A stretch of 64,000 nt of DNA from Paenibacillus sp. H1-7. GTDB taxonomy: Bacteria > Bacillota > Bacilli > Paenibacillales > NBRC-103111. The stretch covers positions 3,411,501 to 3,475,500 of the forward strand of contig NZ_CP031168.1 in NCBI RefSeq assembly GCF_022354825.1. Direction: 5' to 3'. Made by a program: the position numbers and the translations under genes. The notes under the pieces are model-generated. The model saw nothing but the letters and a program-made list of their open reading frames with translations, was not told the origin of the DNA and did not search any database. Below, one piece after another: positions 7,615 through 16,245 of this stretch (positions are counted from its first letter, which is position 1; the number at the start of each line of letters is the position of its first letter).

Positions 7615-10428
7615 ATGGCCAAATATACGCCGATGATAGAGCAATACCTTGCCATCAAGGCGGAGGTGCAGGACGCTTTTTTATTTTTCCGCTTGGGCGA
7701 TTTCTACGAAATGTTCTTTGAAGATGCAATCAACGCTTCGCGGGAATTGGAAATAACGCTGACCGGACGCGAAGGGGGAGCCGAGGAGCGGATTCCGATG
7801 TGCGGAATACCCTATCATTCGGCAGATAACTATATTGCCCGTTTAATAGAAAAAGGGTTCAAGGTGGCCATCTGCGAGCAGGTGGAGGATCCGGCGCAGG
7901 CCAAGGGCGTCGTCCGGAGGGAAATCGTCCGGATTATTACACCCGGAACCGTTATGGATGCCAGGTCGCTCGGAGAGACCAGCAACAATTATATGGTGTC
8001 GGTGACGGATACCGGACGCGGCACCTACGGCTTCGCCGCATGTGACATCTCGACGGGGGAGCTGTTCGTCACCCGTCTCGAAGGAACGCTGGCGCTAGTG
8101 ATCGACGAGATGAACGTGTATCATCCGTCGGAGCTTCTGGCCGCACCTGAGCTGCTGAGCAAGCTTCAAGAGCATACGGCAGCCGCGTGGTCCGGTACCA
8201 TCGTGGTGACGCCGCGGTCCGATCGCAACGTACATACGAACGTGAAGCTTGGAGATTATTTTGCGGAGACGGAGCTGGCCGCTCTGCACGGTGAGGGCAA
8301 GGAGTGCGTACAGCAGCTGATGTCGTACCTGCAGGAGACGCAAAAGCGTTCGCTGTCCCACATTAAGCATATACGCGTATATGAGCAGAACCAGTATATG
8401 ATTATGGACCCGTTCACGCGCCGCAACCTGGAGCTGGTGGAAACCGTGCGCGACAGAGCCAAAAAGGGCTCGCTCTTGTGGCTCCTGGATAAGACGGTTA
8501 CCGCCATGGGCGGACGTCTGCTGCGCCGGTGGATCGAGAAGCCGCTGATGAGCGAGACGGCGATTCAAGAGCGTCTGGAGGCCGTGGAGCGGCTGTACCA
8601 TCAATTGATCGTGCGCGACGAGCTGAAGCAGTCGCTGAAGGAAGTCTACGACCTGGAGCGGCTCGTGGCGCGTATTGCCTACGGCAACGCCAATGCCCGC
8701 GACCTGGTCGCGTTGAAGGCGTCGCTGCAGCAGGTGCCGCAGCTGAAGCAAATATGCGAGGCGTCGGGCTCCGCGACGCTGTCGGCTCTTACGGCACGGA
8801 TCGACCCGTGCCAGGATATTATGGCGTGGATCGAGGACGCCATTACGGAGGAGCCGCCCGTCTCGATTCGCGACGGCGGGATGATTAAGGCGGGCTACCA
8901 CGATTACCTCGACCAGCTGCGCGAAGCCAGCACGAACGGCAAGCAGTGGATCGCCGAGCTGGAGAGGCAGGAGCGGGAGCGAACCGGCGTCAAGTCGCTG
9001 AAAATCGGCTATAACAAAGTGTTCGGCTACTATATTGAAGTGACCAAAGCGAATCTTCCTTCTCTGGAGGAAGGCCGCTATGAGCGCAAGCAGACGCTCG
9101 CCAATGCCGAGCGGTTCGTCACGCCGGAGCTGAAGGAGAAGGAAGGCTTGATTCTCGAGGCTCAGGAGAAGATGGTCGATCTGGAGTATGAGCTGTTCAT
9201 GCAGCTGCGCGAGAAGCTGTCCGTGCATATTTCCCGGCTGCAGCAGCTGGCCGAGCTGATCGCAACCATCGACGTCTACCAGTCGCTGGCCGCCGTCAGT
9301 GCGGCAAACCGCTATACGCGCCCTCAGATCGGAGAGTTCTACGAGCTGATGATCGAGGAAGGCCGCCATCCCGTTGTGGAGGCGGTGATGCTCGATGGAG
9401 TCTTCATCGCTAACGATACGAAGCTGAGTGCAGAGGAAGGCAGCATGCTGCTTATAACCGGGCCTAACATGGCCGGGAAAAGCACCTACATGCGGCAAGT
9501 AGCCATCATTTGTCTTATGGCGCAAATCGGCTGCTTCGTGCCTGCGCAGTCGGCGAAGGTGCCTATCCTCGACCGGATCTTTACGCGTATCGGTGCTGCC
9601 GACGATTTGATCGGTGGTCAAAGCACCTTCATGGTCGAAATGATGGATATTCAGGTCATGACCGAGAAAGCGACGGACAGGAGTCTTGTCATCATCGATG
9701 AGCTGGGACGCGGTACGTCCACCGGCGAAGGGATGGCGATCGCTCAGGCGGTTATCGAGTTTCTCCACGACCGGATCGGCTGCAAAACGCTGGTCTCGAC
9801 GCATTTTCACGAGCTGGCGCATCTGGAAGAGACGCTCTCCGGCCTTCGCAACTGCTGCATGGCGGTCAAGGAAAGCGGCCGCCAGGTGACGTTTTTGCGC
9901 AAGCTGATACCAGGTGCAGCGAGCACCAGCTACGGGATTTACTGCGCGCAAATCGCAGGTCTGCCGGGAGACATCATCGACCGCTCCTACGACCTGCTGA
10001 GCGCATTCGAAGCGCGGGCCGAGCTGCTGCAAGGCACGGATCAGATTGCAGCCGGTAGCGGACCGGCAGGAGCCGGACAAGCTTCACCGGTTCAGGAGCG
10101 GACTGCAGCTTCGAACAATGTAGATGAAGCCCAGCACCCGGTCACACAGGCTAACGCTCCGGAGACCGAAGAATCGAAGCAGGAGCCTCAGCCGGTTATG
10201 AACAGCCGGTCATCGGAGCAGCGTCAGCCGGATCAAGTCAAGGAAACGGCGGCCTACGTTCAGCTGAGCTTGTTCCAGGAAGCCGAGCCTGCATCCGACC
10301 GGTCGAAGAAGAAATCAGATCCTCGGCTGGAGCAGCTAGCAGAGCAGGTGAAATCCGCCGATCTAATGAATATGACGCCGATGATGGCGATGAACTTTTT
10401 ATTTGAATTGAAAAAGCAATTAGGATAG
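7615..10428 (+). CDS. mutS: DNA mismatch repair protein MutS
   Basis: 937 residues; ATG at 7615 follows ATGGAGGAGC. MutS recognises mismatches and passes the signal to MutL. Seen: the mismatch-wedging F30-Y31-E32 (GDFYEMF), Walker A GPNMAGKST near 616-624, Walker B IIDELGRGTSTGEG near 690, and the ATPase-domain STHFHELAHLE segment. The protein is longer than B. subtilis MutS (858); the excess is a Gln/Glu/Ser-rich linker at about 805-880. Near 883 is QLSLF, a likely beta-clamp binding motif, and the end MNMTPMMAMNFLFELKKQL matches the C-terminal oligomerisation segment. An S41 protease gene starts 28 bases later, so mutS and mutL are not adjacent as they are in B. subtilis. Confidence 0.98.
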   Translation: MAKYTPMIEQYLAIKAEVQDAFLFFRLGDFYEMFFEDAINASRELEITLTGREGGAEERIPMCGIPYHSADNYIARLIEKGFKVAICEQVEDPAQAKGVVRREIVRIITPGTVMDARSLGETSNNYMVSVTDTGRGTYGFAACDISTGELFVTRLEGTLALVIDEMNVYHPSELLAAPELLSKLQEHTAAAWSGTIVVTPRSDRNVHTNVKLGDYFAETELAALHGEGKECVQQLMSYLQETQKRSLSHIKHIRVYEQNQYMIMDPFTRRNLELVETVRDRAKKGSLLWLLDKTVTAMGGRLLRRWIEKPLMSETAIQERLEAVERLYHQLIVRDELKQSLKEVYDLERLVARIAYGNANARDLVALKASLQQVPQLKQICEASGSATLSALTARIDPCQDIMAWIEDAITEEPPVSIRDGGMIKAGYHDYLDQLREASTNGKQWIAELERQERERTGVKSLKIGYNKVFGYYIEVTKANLPSLEEGRYERKQTLANAERFVTPELKEKEGLILEAQEKMVDLEYELFMQLREKLSVHISRLQQLAELIATIDVYQSLAAVSAANRYTRPQIGEFYELMIEEGRHPVVEAVMLDGVFIANDTKLSAEEGSMLLITGPNMAGKSTYMRQVAIICLMAQIGCFVPAQSAKVPILDRIFTRIGAADDLIGGQSTFMVEMMDIQVMTEKATDRSLVIIDELGRGTSTGEGMAIAQAVIEFLHDRIGCKTLVSTHFHELAHLEETLSGLRNCCMAVKESGRQVTFLRKLIPGAASTSYGIYCAQIAGLPGDIIDRSYDLLSAFEARAELLQGTDQIAAGSGPAGAGQASPVQERTAASNNVDEAQHPVTQANAPETEESKQEPQPVMNSRSSEQRQPDQVKETAAYVQLSLFQEAEPASDRSKKKSDPRLEQLAEQVKSADLMNMTPMMAMNFLFELKKQLG

Positions 10429-10456
10429 CTTCCAAATGCGAAAGGATGAACCTTCG

Positions 10457-11911
10457 ATGAAAAAGAACGGCTACCGTGCAGTGATCCGGCAAACCGCTTC
10501 CGCTCTATTATCTCTTTCTTTATTGTTTCCGGCGGCTACTGCCGTTCTGGCCGCCGATAAGCCGGACGCCGATTCGGCCCGGATGAACGAGGTTCTTGAT
10601 TTGATCGAGCAATATCATGTCAGCGCTCCGTCGAGGGAAAGCCTGACGGATATTGCGATCCAATCGATGGTCCGCTCGCTAGACGATCCGTACACCGTTT
10701 ATTTTACGCCGGAGGATTACAAGAAATTTTCCAACAGTCTTGAAAATTATTACGTCGGCATCGGTGTACGGGTAAGAGCCTTCAACAACGGCGCTTATAT
10801 TAACGAAGTGTTCGACGGTCCGGCCAAAAAAGCGGGGATGCTGCCGGGCGATCGTATTATCGAGGTGAACGGAGAGTCGACGGAAGGGCTCACCATTGAT
10901 GAGATATCCCAAAAAATCGTCGGTCCCGAAGGAACGAAAGTATCCGTTACGGTTGAACGCGACGGACAGAACGTCGTATTGAGCATGTCGAGACAAACGT
11001 ATCAGGCTCCTGTAGTCACTCACAAGCTGTTCGGCAAAGACGTAGGGTACATCCGGGTAACCAGCTTCTCCAGCGAAGCGGATGAACAGACGGCTGCGCA
11101 GCTGGCTGAGCTGAAGCAGCAGGGGATCGGAAGTCTCGTATTGGACTTGCGCTACAATCCCGGAGGTCTTAACGAAACGGCAATCAATATGGCGAAGTTG
11201 TTTGTCAAGCAAGGCATCCTTATTCATACGAAGGACAAGAACAATGTCGATGTGCCGGTCAAATTTTCGGGAGGTACGACGCAGCCGTTCCCTCTGTATA
11301 TTTTGGTAAATGAATACAGTGCCAGCGCATCCGAGGTATTGACCGGAGCGCTTCAGGATTACAACGTCGCTACCAAGGTCATCGGGACCAATACATACGG
11401 CAAGGGCAGCGTTCAATCCCTCATTCCTTTGTCCAGCGGCGGAGCGTTGAAGGTTACGATTGAGGAGTATTTGACGCCGAAGCTGCGCAAAGTGAACCAT
11501 ATCGGCTTGAAGCCCGATATCGAGGTGGAAGGGGAGCTGTCGCAGCTCATAACGGCGCTCCATGAAGCGGGGATCAAAGAAATCAAGGTAGGATTGGACC
11601 GGCAAGGGGTATCTGTCAACCAAATGTATGTTGAGGACTATTTCGATGTCATTCGCGATCAAGGCGATCTCTATGTGCCGTCAAGACTGCTGAGCACGCT
11701 TGTGGACGGACTTATCCGCTGGAATGGCGAGGCTGAAGCTATTGAAGTGACCGCTGCCGGGGAGACTCATACTTACCGGACCTCCGACGGCAGTGTCTTA
11801 CTGAAAAACGGTACAAGCTATTTAAACATAAGCAAGTTTAAGGAAGCCTTCCCGCAGCTGAAATGGTCGGACAACGGAGTAGAGGTCGATTTGAGCGCTT
11901 CAAAGGGGTAA
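10457..11911 (+). CDS. S41-family C-terminal processing peptidase with PDZ and stalk-like C-terminal domain
   Basis: 484 residues. ATG at 10457 is chosen over 10436 because AAAGGAT lies about 10 bases upstream and a secretion signal starts there (MKKNGYRAVIRQ then a hydrophobic run ending AVLA-AD). A PDZ domain spans roughly 90-170 (LENYYVGIGVRVRA, AGMLPGDRIIEVNGES). The serine-lysine protease core shows the nucleophile region YSASASEVLTGALQDY near 288 and the catalytic Lys in TYGKGSVQSL near 316, as in CtpA/CtpB. The last 70 residues (HTYRTSDGSVLLKNGTSYLN, then KWSDNGVEVDLSA) resemble the copper-amine-oxidase-N 'stalk' domain common in Paenibacillus secreted proteins. It acts outside the membrane; a role in sporulation signalling like CtpB is possible but not shown. 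Confidence 0.88.
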   Translation: MKKNGYRAVIRQTASALLSLSLLFPAATAVLAADKPDADSARMNEVLDLIEQYHVSAPSRESLTDIAIQSMVRSLDDPYTVYFTPEDYKKFSNSLENYYVGIGVRVRAFNNGAYINEVFDGPAKKAGMLPGDRIIEVNGESTEGLTIDEISQKIVGPEGTKVSVTVERDGQNVVLSMSRQTYQAPVVTHKLFGKDVGYIRVTSFSSEADEQTAAQLAELKQQGIGSLVLDLRYNPGGLNETAINMAKLFVKQGILIHTKDKNNVDVPVKFSGGTTQPFPLYILVNEYSASASEVLTGALQDYNVATKVIGTNTYGKGSVQSLIPLSSGGALKVTIEEYLTPKLRKVNHIGLKPDIEVEGELSQLITALHEAGIKEIKVGLDRQGVSVNQMYVEDYFDVIRDQGDLYVPSRLLSTLVDGLIRWNGEAEAIEVTAAGETHTYRTSDGSVLLKNGTSYLNISKFKEAFPQLKWSDNGVEVDLSASKG

Positions 11912-11917
11912 TGAACG

Positions 11918-14002
11918 ATGGGCAGAATCAAAATATTGGATGAGCATATAGCGAACCAGATCGCAGCGGGGGAAGTGGTGGAACGCCCTTCTTCGGTTGT
12001 CAAGGAGCTGGTGGAAAATGCGATCGACGCCGGGAGCACGCGCATCGACGTTGCGATTGAAGAGGGCGGGCTCGAGCTCATACGCGTTACGGATAACGGC
12101 TCAGGCATGGAGCGGGACGATTGCGAGGTTGCATTTTTCCGTCATGCTACGAGCAAGATCGCAAGCAGTCAGGATCTGTTCTCTATCCGGACGCTCGGCT
12201 TTCGCGGAGAGGCGCTGCCGAGTATTGCCGCCGTCTCCAAGGTGACCTGCGTCACTTCTACCGAGCAGACCGGTCTAGGCTACAAAATGGTCATTGAAGG
12301 CGGCACCGTCAAGACGTTTGAGGACACGGCTTCTCCCCGTGGAACGGACGTCCAGGTAAGGGAGCTGTTTTATAATACTCCGGCGCGTTTAAAGTATATG
12401 AAGACGATTCAGACGGAGCTTGGCCACGTCTCGGATTATATGTATCGTCTCAGCCTGGCGCACCCGGAAATCGCGTTTACGCTCAAGCATAACGGAAGCC
12501 AGCTCTTTCAGACGCTCGGCAACGGAGATATGCTGCAGGTCATCGCGGCAATCTACGGTACGGCTGTCGCCAAGGGCATGCTTCCTATCGAAGGAGAGCA
12601 TCTGGATTATACGATCCGCGGCTATATCGGCAAACCGGAGACGACACGTGCGAACCGCAACGCGATATCCACGGTTATCAACGGGCGGTATATCCGAAAT
12701 TACACGCTTATCCATGCCCTCCTTCAGGGGTATCATACACTGCTGCCGATCAACCGATATCCGATCGCGGCATTTCATATTCAGACGGATCCTACGCTGA
12801 TAGACGTGAATGTGCATCCGGCCAAGCTGGAAGTACGATTCAGCAAGGAGCAGGAGCTCATCCAGTTCGTTGAGCAGCAGGTTCGTCAAGTGCTGAACCG
12901 TCAGATTCTGATTCCGTCGGCGGCGCAGGCGAAGCCCAAGAAAGAGGCGCTGATCCAAGAGCAGCTGGAGCTGTACCGTCCCGCAGCGCAGGCAGCGGAG
13001 CCGCAGCGGGATCAAGCTTCGCCTTCCAATTCGCATAGAGTGGGCTCGTACGGAGATAGTGACGAATTATCCGCATCGGCAGGGAACAATGCTGTGCGGA
13101 ATGAACCGTCGCAAGCTGCGGCTCGCTCCTATGAACAACAGCGTGAGTCCTCGTACAGCGATGATAGGGCACTCCGAAGCTTATACGATTCCATAGGCTC
13201 TATGGATTCTTATCAGCCGCCGCAGCAGCAGCCTCCGGGCGGCGCCGAATTTGGACAGACGCGTGCCTCCGGGCCGCCGGCAAGCAATTCGTCCAAGCGG
13301 GCGGATAGCTTAGACTACCGCCAGCGGGAGAAATCGCCGAAAGAGCAGGCCGCCTCGAATGCCGCCTTTCTCCGTTCGGCTATTCCTGATGAAGAGGAAG
13401 CGCCGCCTTCGTTGCCTGCGTTCCCGAAGCTGTTTCCGATCGGACAAATGCACGGCACGTACATCGTCGCCCAGAACGAAGAGGGCTTGTTCTTAATCGA
13501 TCAGCATGCGGCTCATGAGCGCATTAATTATGAATATTACTACGAGAAGTTCGGCAAGCCTGCCGAGGCCAGCCAGGAGCTGCTCGTTCCGATAACGCTG
13601 GAATTTACTCCTTCCGAGTCGGAGAGATTGAAGGAGAAGGTGCCTCTGCTGGAGCAAGCTGGGGTATATATGGAACCGTTTGGTGGCAATGCTTATTTGG
13701 TCAGAGCATATCCGCACTGGTTCCCCCAAGGGGAAGAGAAAGCGCTGGTGGAAGAAATGACCGAATGGCTTCTGTCCGAGCGCAAAAGCATCGATCTCGG
13801 AAAAATGCGCGAGAAGGCGGCGATCATGTGCTCCTGTAAAGCCTCGATCAAAGCCAATCAAAGCCTAAGTACGCTTGAGATGGAAGGGCTGCTGGACCGG
13901 CTGGCGGCATGCCGTAACCCGTACACGTGCCCGCATGGGCGGCCGATTGTCATCAGCTTCTCCACCTACGAGCTGGAAAAAATGTTTAAGCGGGTGATGT
14001 AG
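11918..14002 (+). CDS. mutL: DNA mismatch repair endonuclease MutL
   Basis: 694 residues; ATG at 11918 follows AAAGGGGTAATG. The N-terminal GHKL ATPase (1-330) shows IAAGEVVERPSSVVKELVEN (motif I), DNGSGM and FRGEALPSIAAVSK. A long Gln/Ser/Pro-rich linker (about 335-500) precedes the C-terminal endonuclease. That domain has DQHAAHERINYE starting near D528, the nicking motif DQHA-X2-E-X4-E of MutL proteins from bacteria without MutH, with the further motifs CSCKASIKANQS and CPHGRP. This is therefore expected to be an active nicking MutL. Confidence 0.98.
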   Translation: MGRIKILDEHIANQIAAGEVVERPSSVVKELVENAIDAGSTRIDVAIEEGGLELIRVTDNGSGMERDDCEVAFFRHATSKIASSQDLFSIRTLGFRGEALPSIAAVSKVTCVTSTEQTGLGYKMVIEGGTVKTFEDTASPRGTDVQVRELFYNTPARLKYMKTIQTELGHVSDYMYRLSLAHPEIAFTLKHNGSQLFQTLGNGDMLQVIAAIYGTAVAKGMLPIEGEHLDYTIRGYIGKPETTRANRNAISTVINGRYIRNYTLIHALLQGYHTLLPINRYPIAAFHIQTDPTLIDVNVHPAKLEVRFSKEQELIQFVEQQVRQVLNRQILIPSAAQAKPKKEALIQEQLELYRPAAQAAEPQRDQASPSNSHRVGSYGDSDELSASAGNNAVRNEPSQAAARSYEQQRESSYSDDRALRSLYDSIGSMDSYQPPQQQPPGGAEFGQTRASGPPASNSSKRADSLDYRQREKSPKEQAASNAAFLRSAIPDEEEAPPSLPAFPKLFPIGQMHGTYIVAQNEEGLFLIDQHAAHERINYEYYYEKFGKPAEASQELLVPITLEFTPSESERLKEKVPLLEQAGVYMEPFGGNAYLVRAYPHWFPQGEEKALVEEMTEWLLSERKSIDLGKMREKAAIMCSCKASIKANQSLSTLEMEGLLDRLAACRNPYTCPHGRPIVISFSTYELEKMFKRVM

Positions 14003-14800
14003 TTGCTGATAACGACCTCCTATGAACCGCTTTCCTGGCAGCTCGAGCTTGCTTCGACACTCATGGAGCAGGTTCAGTCGCTGGAGGAAATGGAGACGCC
14101 GGCACGAATTGTAAGGCGGGGGAAATTGTCGCTGCCCCAGCTTCGCGATCGATACGGGGACTCACAGATCCTGCTTGTATCCAGGGAGCGAATAGAGTAT
14201 TATCATGAACAGCAGCCTGCATTGTTCTTCCATCCAAGCACGGCGGCTATTCGCGTCAAACGATTGATAAACGGCGAGAAGGATACACTGCTGGAGTTTG
14301 CCGGCTTGGAAGCCGGGGATTCCGTACTGGATTGTACGGCGGGTCTAGGATCCGACTCCATCGTGTTCTCTTTTGCTACGGGTGAAGCCGGAAGTGTAAC
14401 CGCTTTGGAAACAAGTTCCATCCCGTATATGCTGCTTCATAACGGATTGCGCAGCTATGAATCGGATATTCCCGGATTGGAAGCCGCTATGCGGCGAATC
14501 CGTGTGCTGCATCAGGATCATCTGACGTATTTGCGTCAGCAGGAGCCGGGATCGTTCGATGTCGTATATTTCGACCCGATGTTCCGCAAGCCGATCCACG
14601 AATCCAGCTCGATTCGTTCGATTCGGGGGCTTGCCGACTCCAGGGCATTAACGGAGGAAGCGGTCAAGCTGGCTCAGAAGATAGCCCGGCGCGCCGTAGT
14701 GATGAAGGAGCACAGGGACAGCGGAGAATTCGAACGGTTAGGCTTTCACGAGGTTCACCGATCTACAACGAAAATTGCTTACGGAGTGATAAGATTGTGA
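14003..14800 (+). CDS. RsmJ-like class I SAM-dependent methyltransferase
   Basis: 265 residues, starting with TTG at 14003 immediately after the mutL stop (TAG-TTG). The SAM-binding loop is VLDCTAGLGSDSIVFS near 108-123, followed by an acidic strand end (VTALE). The catalytic-type motif YFDPMFRKP near 190 matches the DPM(F/Y)P pattern of the RsmJ family, which methylates a guanine near the 3' end of 16S rRNA. The N-terminal 90 residues differ from RsmJ, so the exact target is uncertain. It overlaps miaA by 4 bases (GTGA) and is likely co-transcribed with mutL, miaA and hfq. Confidence 0.75.
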   Translation: MLITTSYEPLSWQLELASTLMEQVQSLEEMETPARIVRRGKLSLPQLRDRYGDSQILLVSRERIEYYHEQQPALFFHPSTAAIRVKRLINGEKDTLLEFAGLEAGDSVLDCTAGLGSDSIVFSFATGEAGSVTALETSSIPYMLLHNGLRSYESDIPGLEAAMRRIRVLHQDHLTYLRQQEPGSFDVVYFDPMFRKPIHESSSIRSIRGLADSRALTEEAVKLAQKIARRAVVMKEHRDSGEFERLGFHEVHRSTTKIAYGVIRL

Positions 14801-15765
14801 CTCAAGCTTTAAGTAAGCCAAAGCTGCTCGTCCTGATCGGACCGACGGCGGTCGGCAAGACGAAGCTTAGCCTAAGCTTGGCGGCGGAATACGGCGCCGA
14901 AATTATTTCGGGAGACTCCATGCAGGTTTACCGCGGGATGGATGTTGGTACGGCTAAGGCGACTTTAGAGGAGAGGGAGGCCATCCCTCATCATCTGATC
15001 GACATCCACGAACCGGATCACCCGTTTTCGGTTGCTGAATTTCAAGAGCGTTCGCGTTCTCTGATAACGGAAATTCATGACCGCGGCCATTTGCCGTTTC
15101 TCGTAGGAGGCACCGGACTTTACGTTGAGTCGCTATGCTACGATTTTCATTTCAGCGAGCATGGGTCGGACGAGGCGTTCCGGGAAGAGATGCGCCAGTA
15201 TGCCGAGCTTCATGGGAACGAAGCGCTGCTGGAGCGGCTGCGCGAGGTAGATCCGGAGATGGGCGACAGACTGCATGCGAACGATCAACGCCGAATTATT
15301 AGGGCATTGGAAGTATACCATTTATCCGGACAGCGGCTCTCCGAGCAGCTGAAGGTACAAAAAAAACAGTCCCCGTACGAACTATGTATCGTCGGGTTGA
15401 CAATGGACAGAGCTTTACTATATAAACGTATTGAAGAGCGTATCGATCTCATGGTCGAGCAGGGCCTTGTAGAGGAAGTCCGCCGTCTGAAGGAAATGGG
15501 CTACGGGTTGCAGCACATAGCCATGCAAGGGCTGGGCTACAAGGAGATTTTGGGCTATTTGGACGGAGCTCTGACCTTGGAAGAAGCGATTGTACAGCTT
15601 AAACAGGATACGCGGCGATTTGCCAAACGCCAGCTCTCGTGGTTTCGCCACATGAAAGATATTGAGTGGGTGGATGTCACCGATTTGGGAAATTTTTCTG
15701 CCCACTTGGACCAGATTCATGCTATAATAGCAGATAAGCTAAAAATCGAACGTCAATATCATTGA
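14797..15765 (+). CDS. miaA: tRNA dimethylallyltransferase MiaA
   Basis: 322 residues; GTG start overlapping the previous stop. MiaA transfers a dimethylallyl group to A37 of tRNAs reading UNN codons. Seen: P-loop [13 protein letters not shown] near residue 15, [42 protein letters not shown], the tRNA-contact region [15 protein letters not shown], and the C-terminal KRQLSWFRH. These cover the full family length. The order mutL-miaA-hfq is conserved in Bacillales. Confidence 0.97.
   Translation: MTQALSKPKLLVLIGPTAVGKTKLSLSLAAEYGAEIISGDSMQVYRGMDVGTAKATLEEREAIPHHLIDIHEPDHPFSVAEFQERSRSLITEIHDRGHLPFLVGGTGLYVESLCYDFHFSEHGSDEAFREEMRQYAELHGNEALLERLREVDPEMGDRLHANDQRRIIRALEVYHLSGQRLSEQLKVQKKQSPYELCIVGLTMDRALLYKRIEERIDLMVEQGLVEEVRRLKEMGYGLQHIAMQGLGYKEILGYLDGALTLEEAIVQLKQDTRRFAKRQLSWFRHMKDIEWVDVTDLGNFSAHLDQIHAIIADKLKIERQYH
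15720..15728 (+). promoter_or_regulatory. Extended -10 promoter for hfq inside the end of miaA
   Basis: TGCTATAAT (TGn plus a perfect TATAAT) lies about 50 bases before the hfq start. No clear -35 is present. It could give hfq a transcript independent of the upstream operon. Confidence 0.45.
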
Positions 15766-15776
15766 GGGGGCCCATG

Positions 15777-16016
15777 ATGAATAAAACCATCAATATTCAA
15801 GACACATTTTTGAACCAGCTGCGCAAGGAAACCATTCCGGTAACCGTCTATCTGACCAATGGGTTTCAAATCCGCGGAGTCATCCGTGCGTTCGATAATT
15901 TTACAATCATCATCGATAGCGAAGGCCGTCAGCAAATGGTTTACAAGCATGCGATTTCGACCTTTACGCCGCAGCGGGCCGTTTCGTTAATGCAGGATAA
16001 CAGCTCGGAAGGTTAA
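15777..16016 (+). CDS. hfq: RNA chaperone Hfq
   Basis: 79 residues from ATG 15777, six bases after GAGGGGG; the ATG at 15774 is too close to that site. The Sm1 core reads [34 protein letters not shown] and the Sm2 core YKHAISTF (the YKH RNA-binding motif). Hfq forms a hexameric ring that binds A-rich and U-rich RNA. The short tail ([16 protein letters not shown]) is typical of Firmicutes Hfq, which lacks the long acidic tail of E. coli. Confidence 0.97.
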   Translation: MNKTINIQDTFLNQLRKETIPVTVYLTNGFQIRGVIRAFDNFTIIIDSEGRQQMVYKHAISTFTPQRAVSLMQDNSSEG

Positions 16017-16091
16017 TATCTTGACGGAAGGAGCCGGGCTCTGACCGCAACATTTTGGCTCCATCTCCCGTCTAATTAAATAACGTCCATA

Positions 16092-16124
16092 AGAGCAACC
16101 CGTTCCCTTAGGGTTGTTCTTTTT
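16092..16124 (+). terminator. Rho-independent terminator after hfq
   Basis: AGAGCAACCC / GGGTTGTTCT 10-bp stem with one G-U pair, nine-base loop, then T run. Confidence 0.85.
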
Positions 16125-16245
16125 GTAGAAGTACCTAGAGAGAAGCATCTGGCAGACGTGAGAGGTTTTCTCGTTAGCGCTGCTCCATTTGAAACCTGAA
16201 CATGCACTTGCCGTAAGCGTTCTAGAGAGAGTAAAGGGGTGACAG

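Noticed and set aside
8095..10080. 661-codon open frame antisense to mutS
   Set aside because: It mirrors the mutS codon pattern, has low-complexity His/Leu/Arg composition and no ribosome site or family motif.
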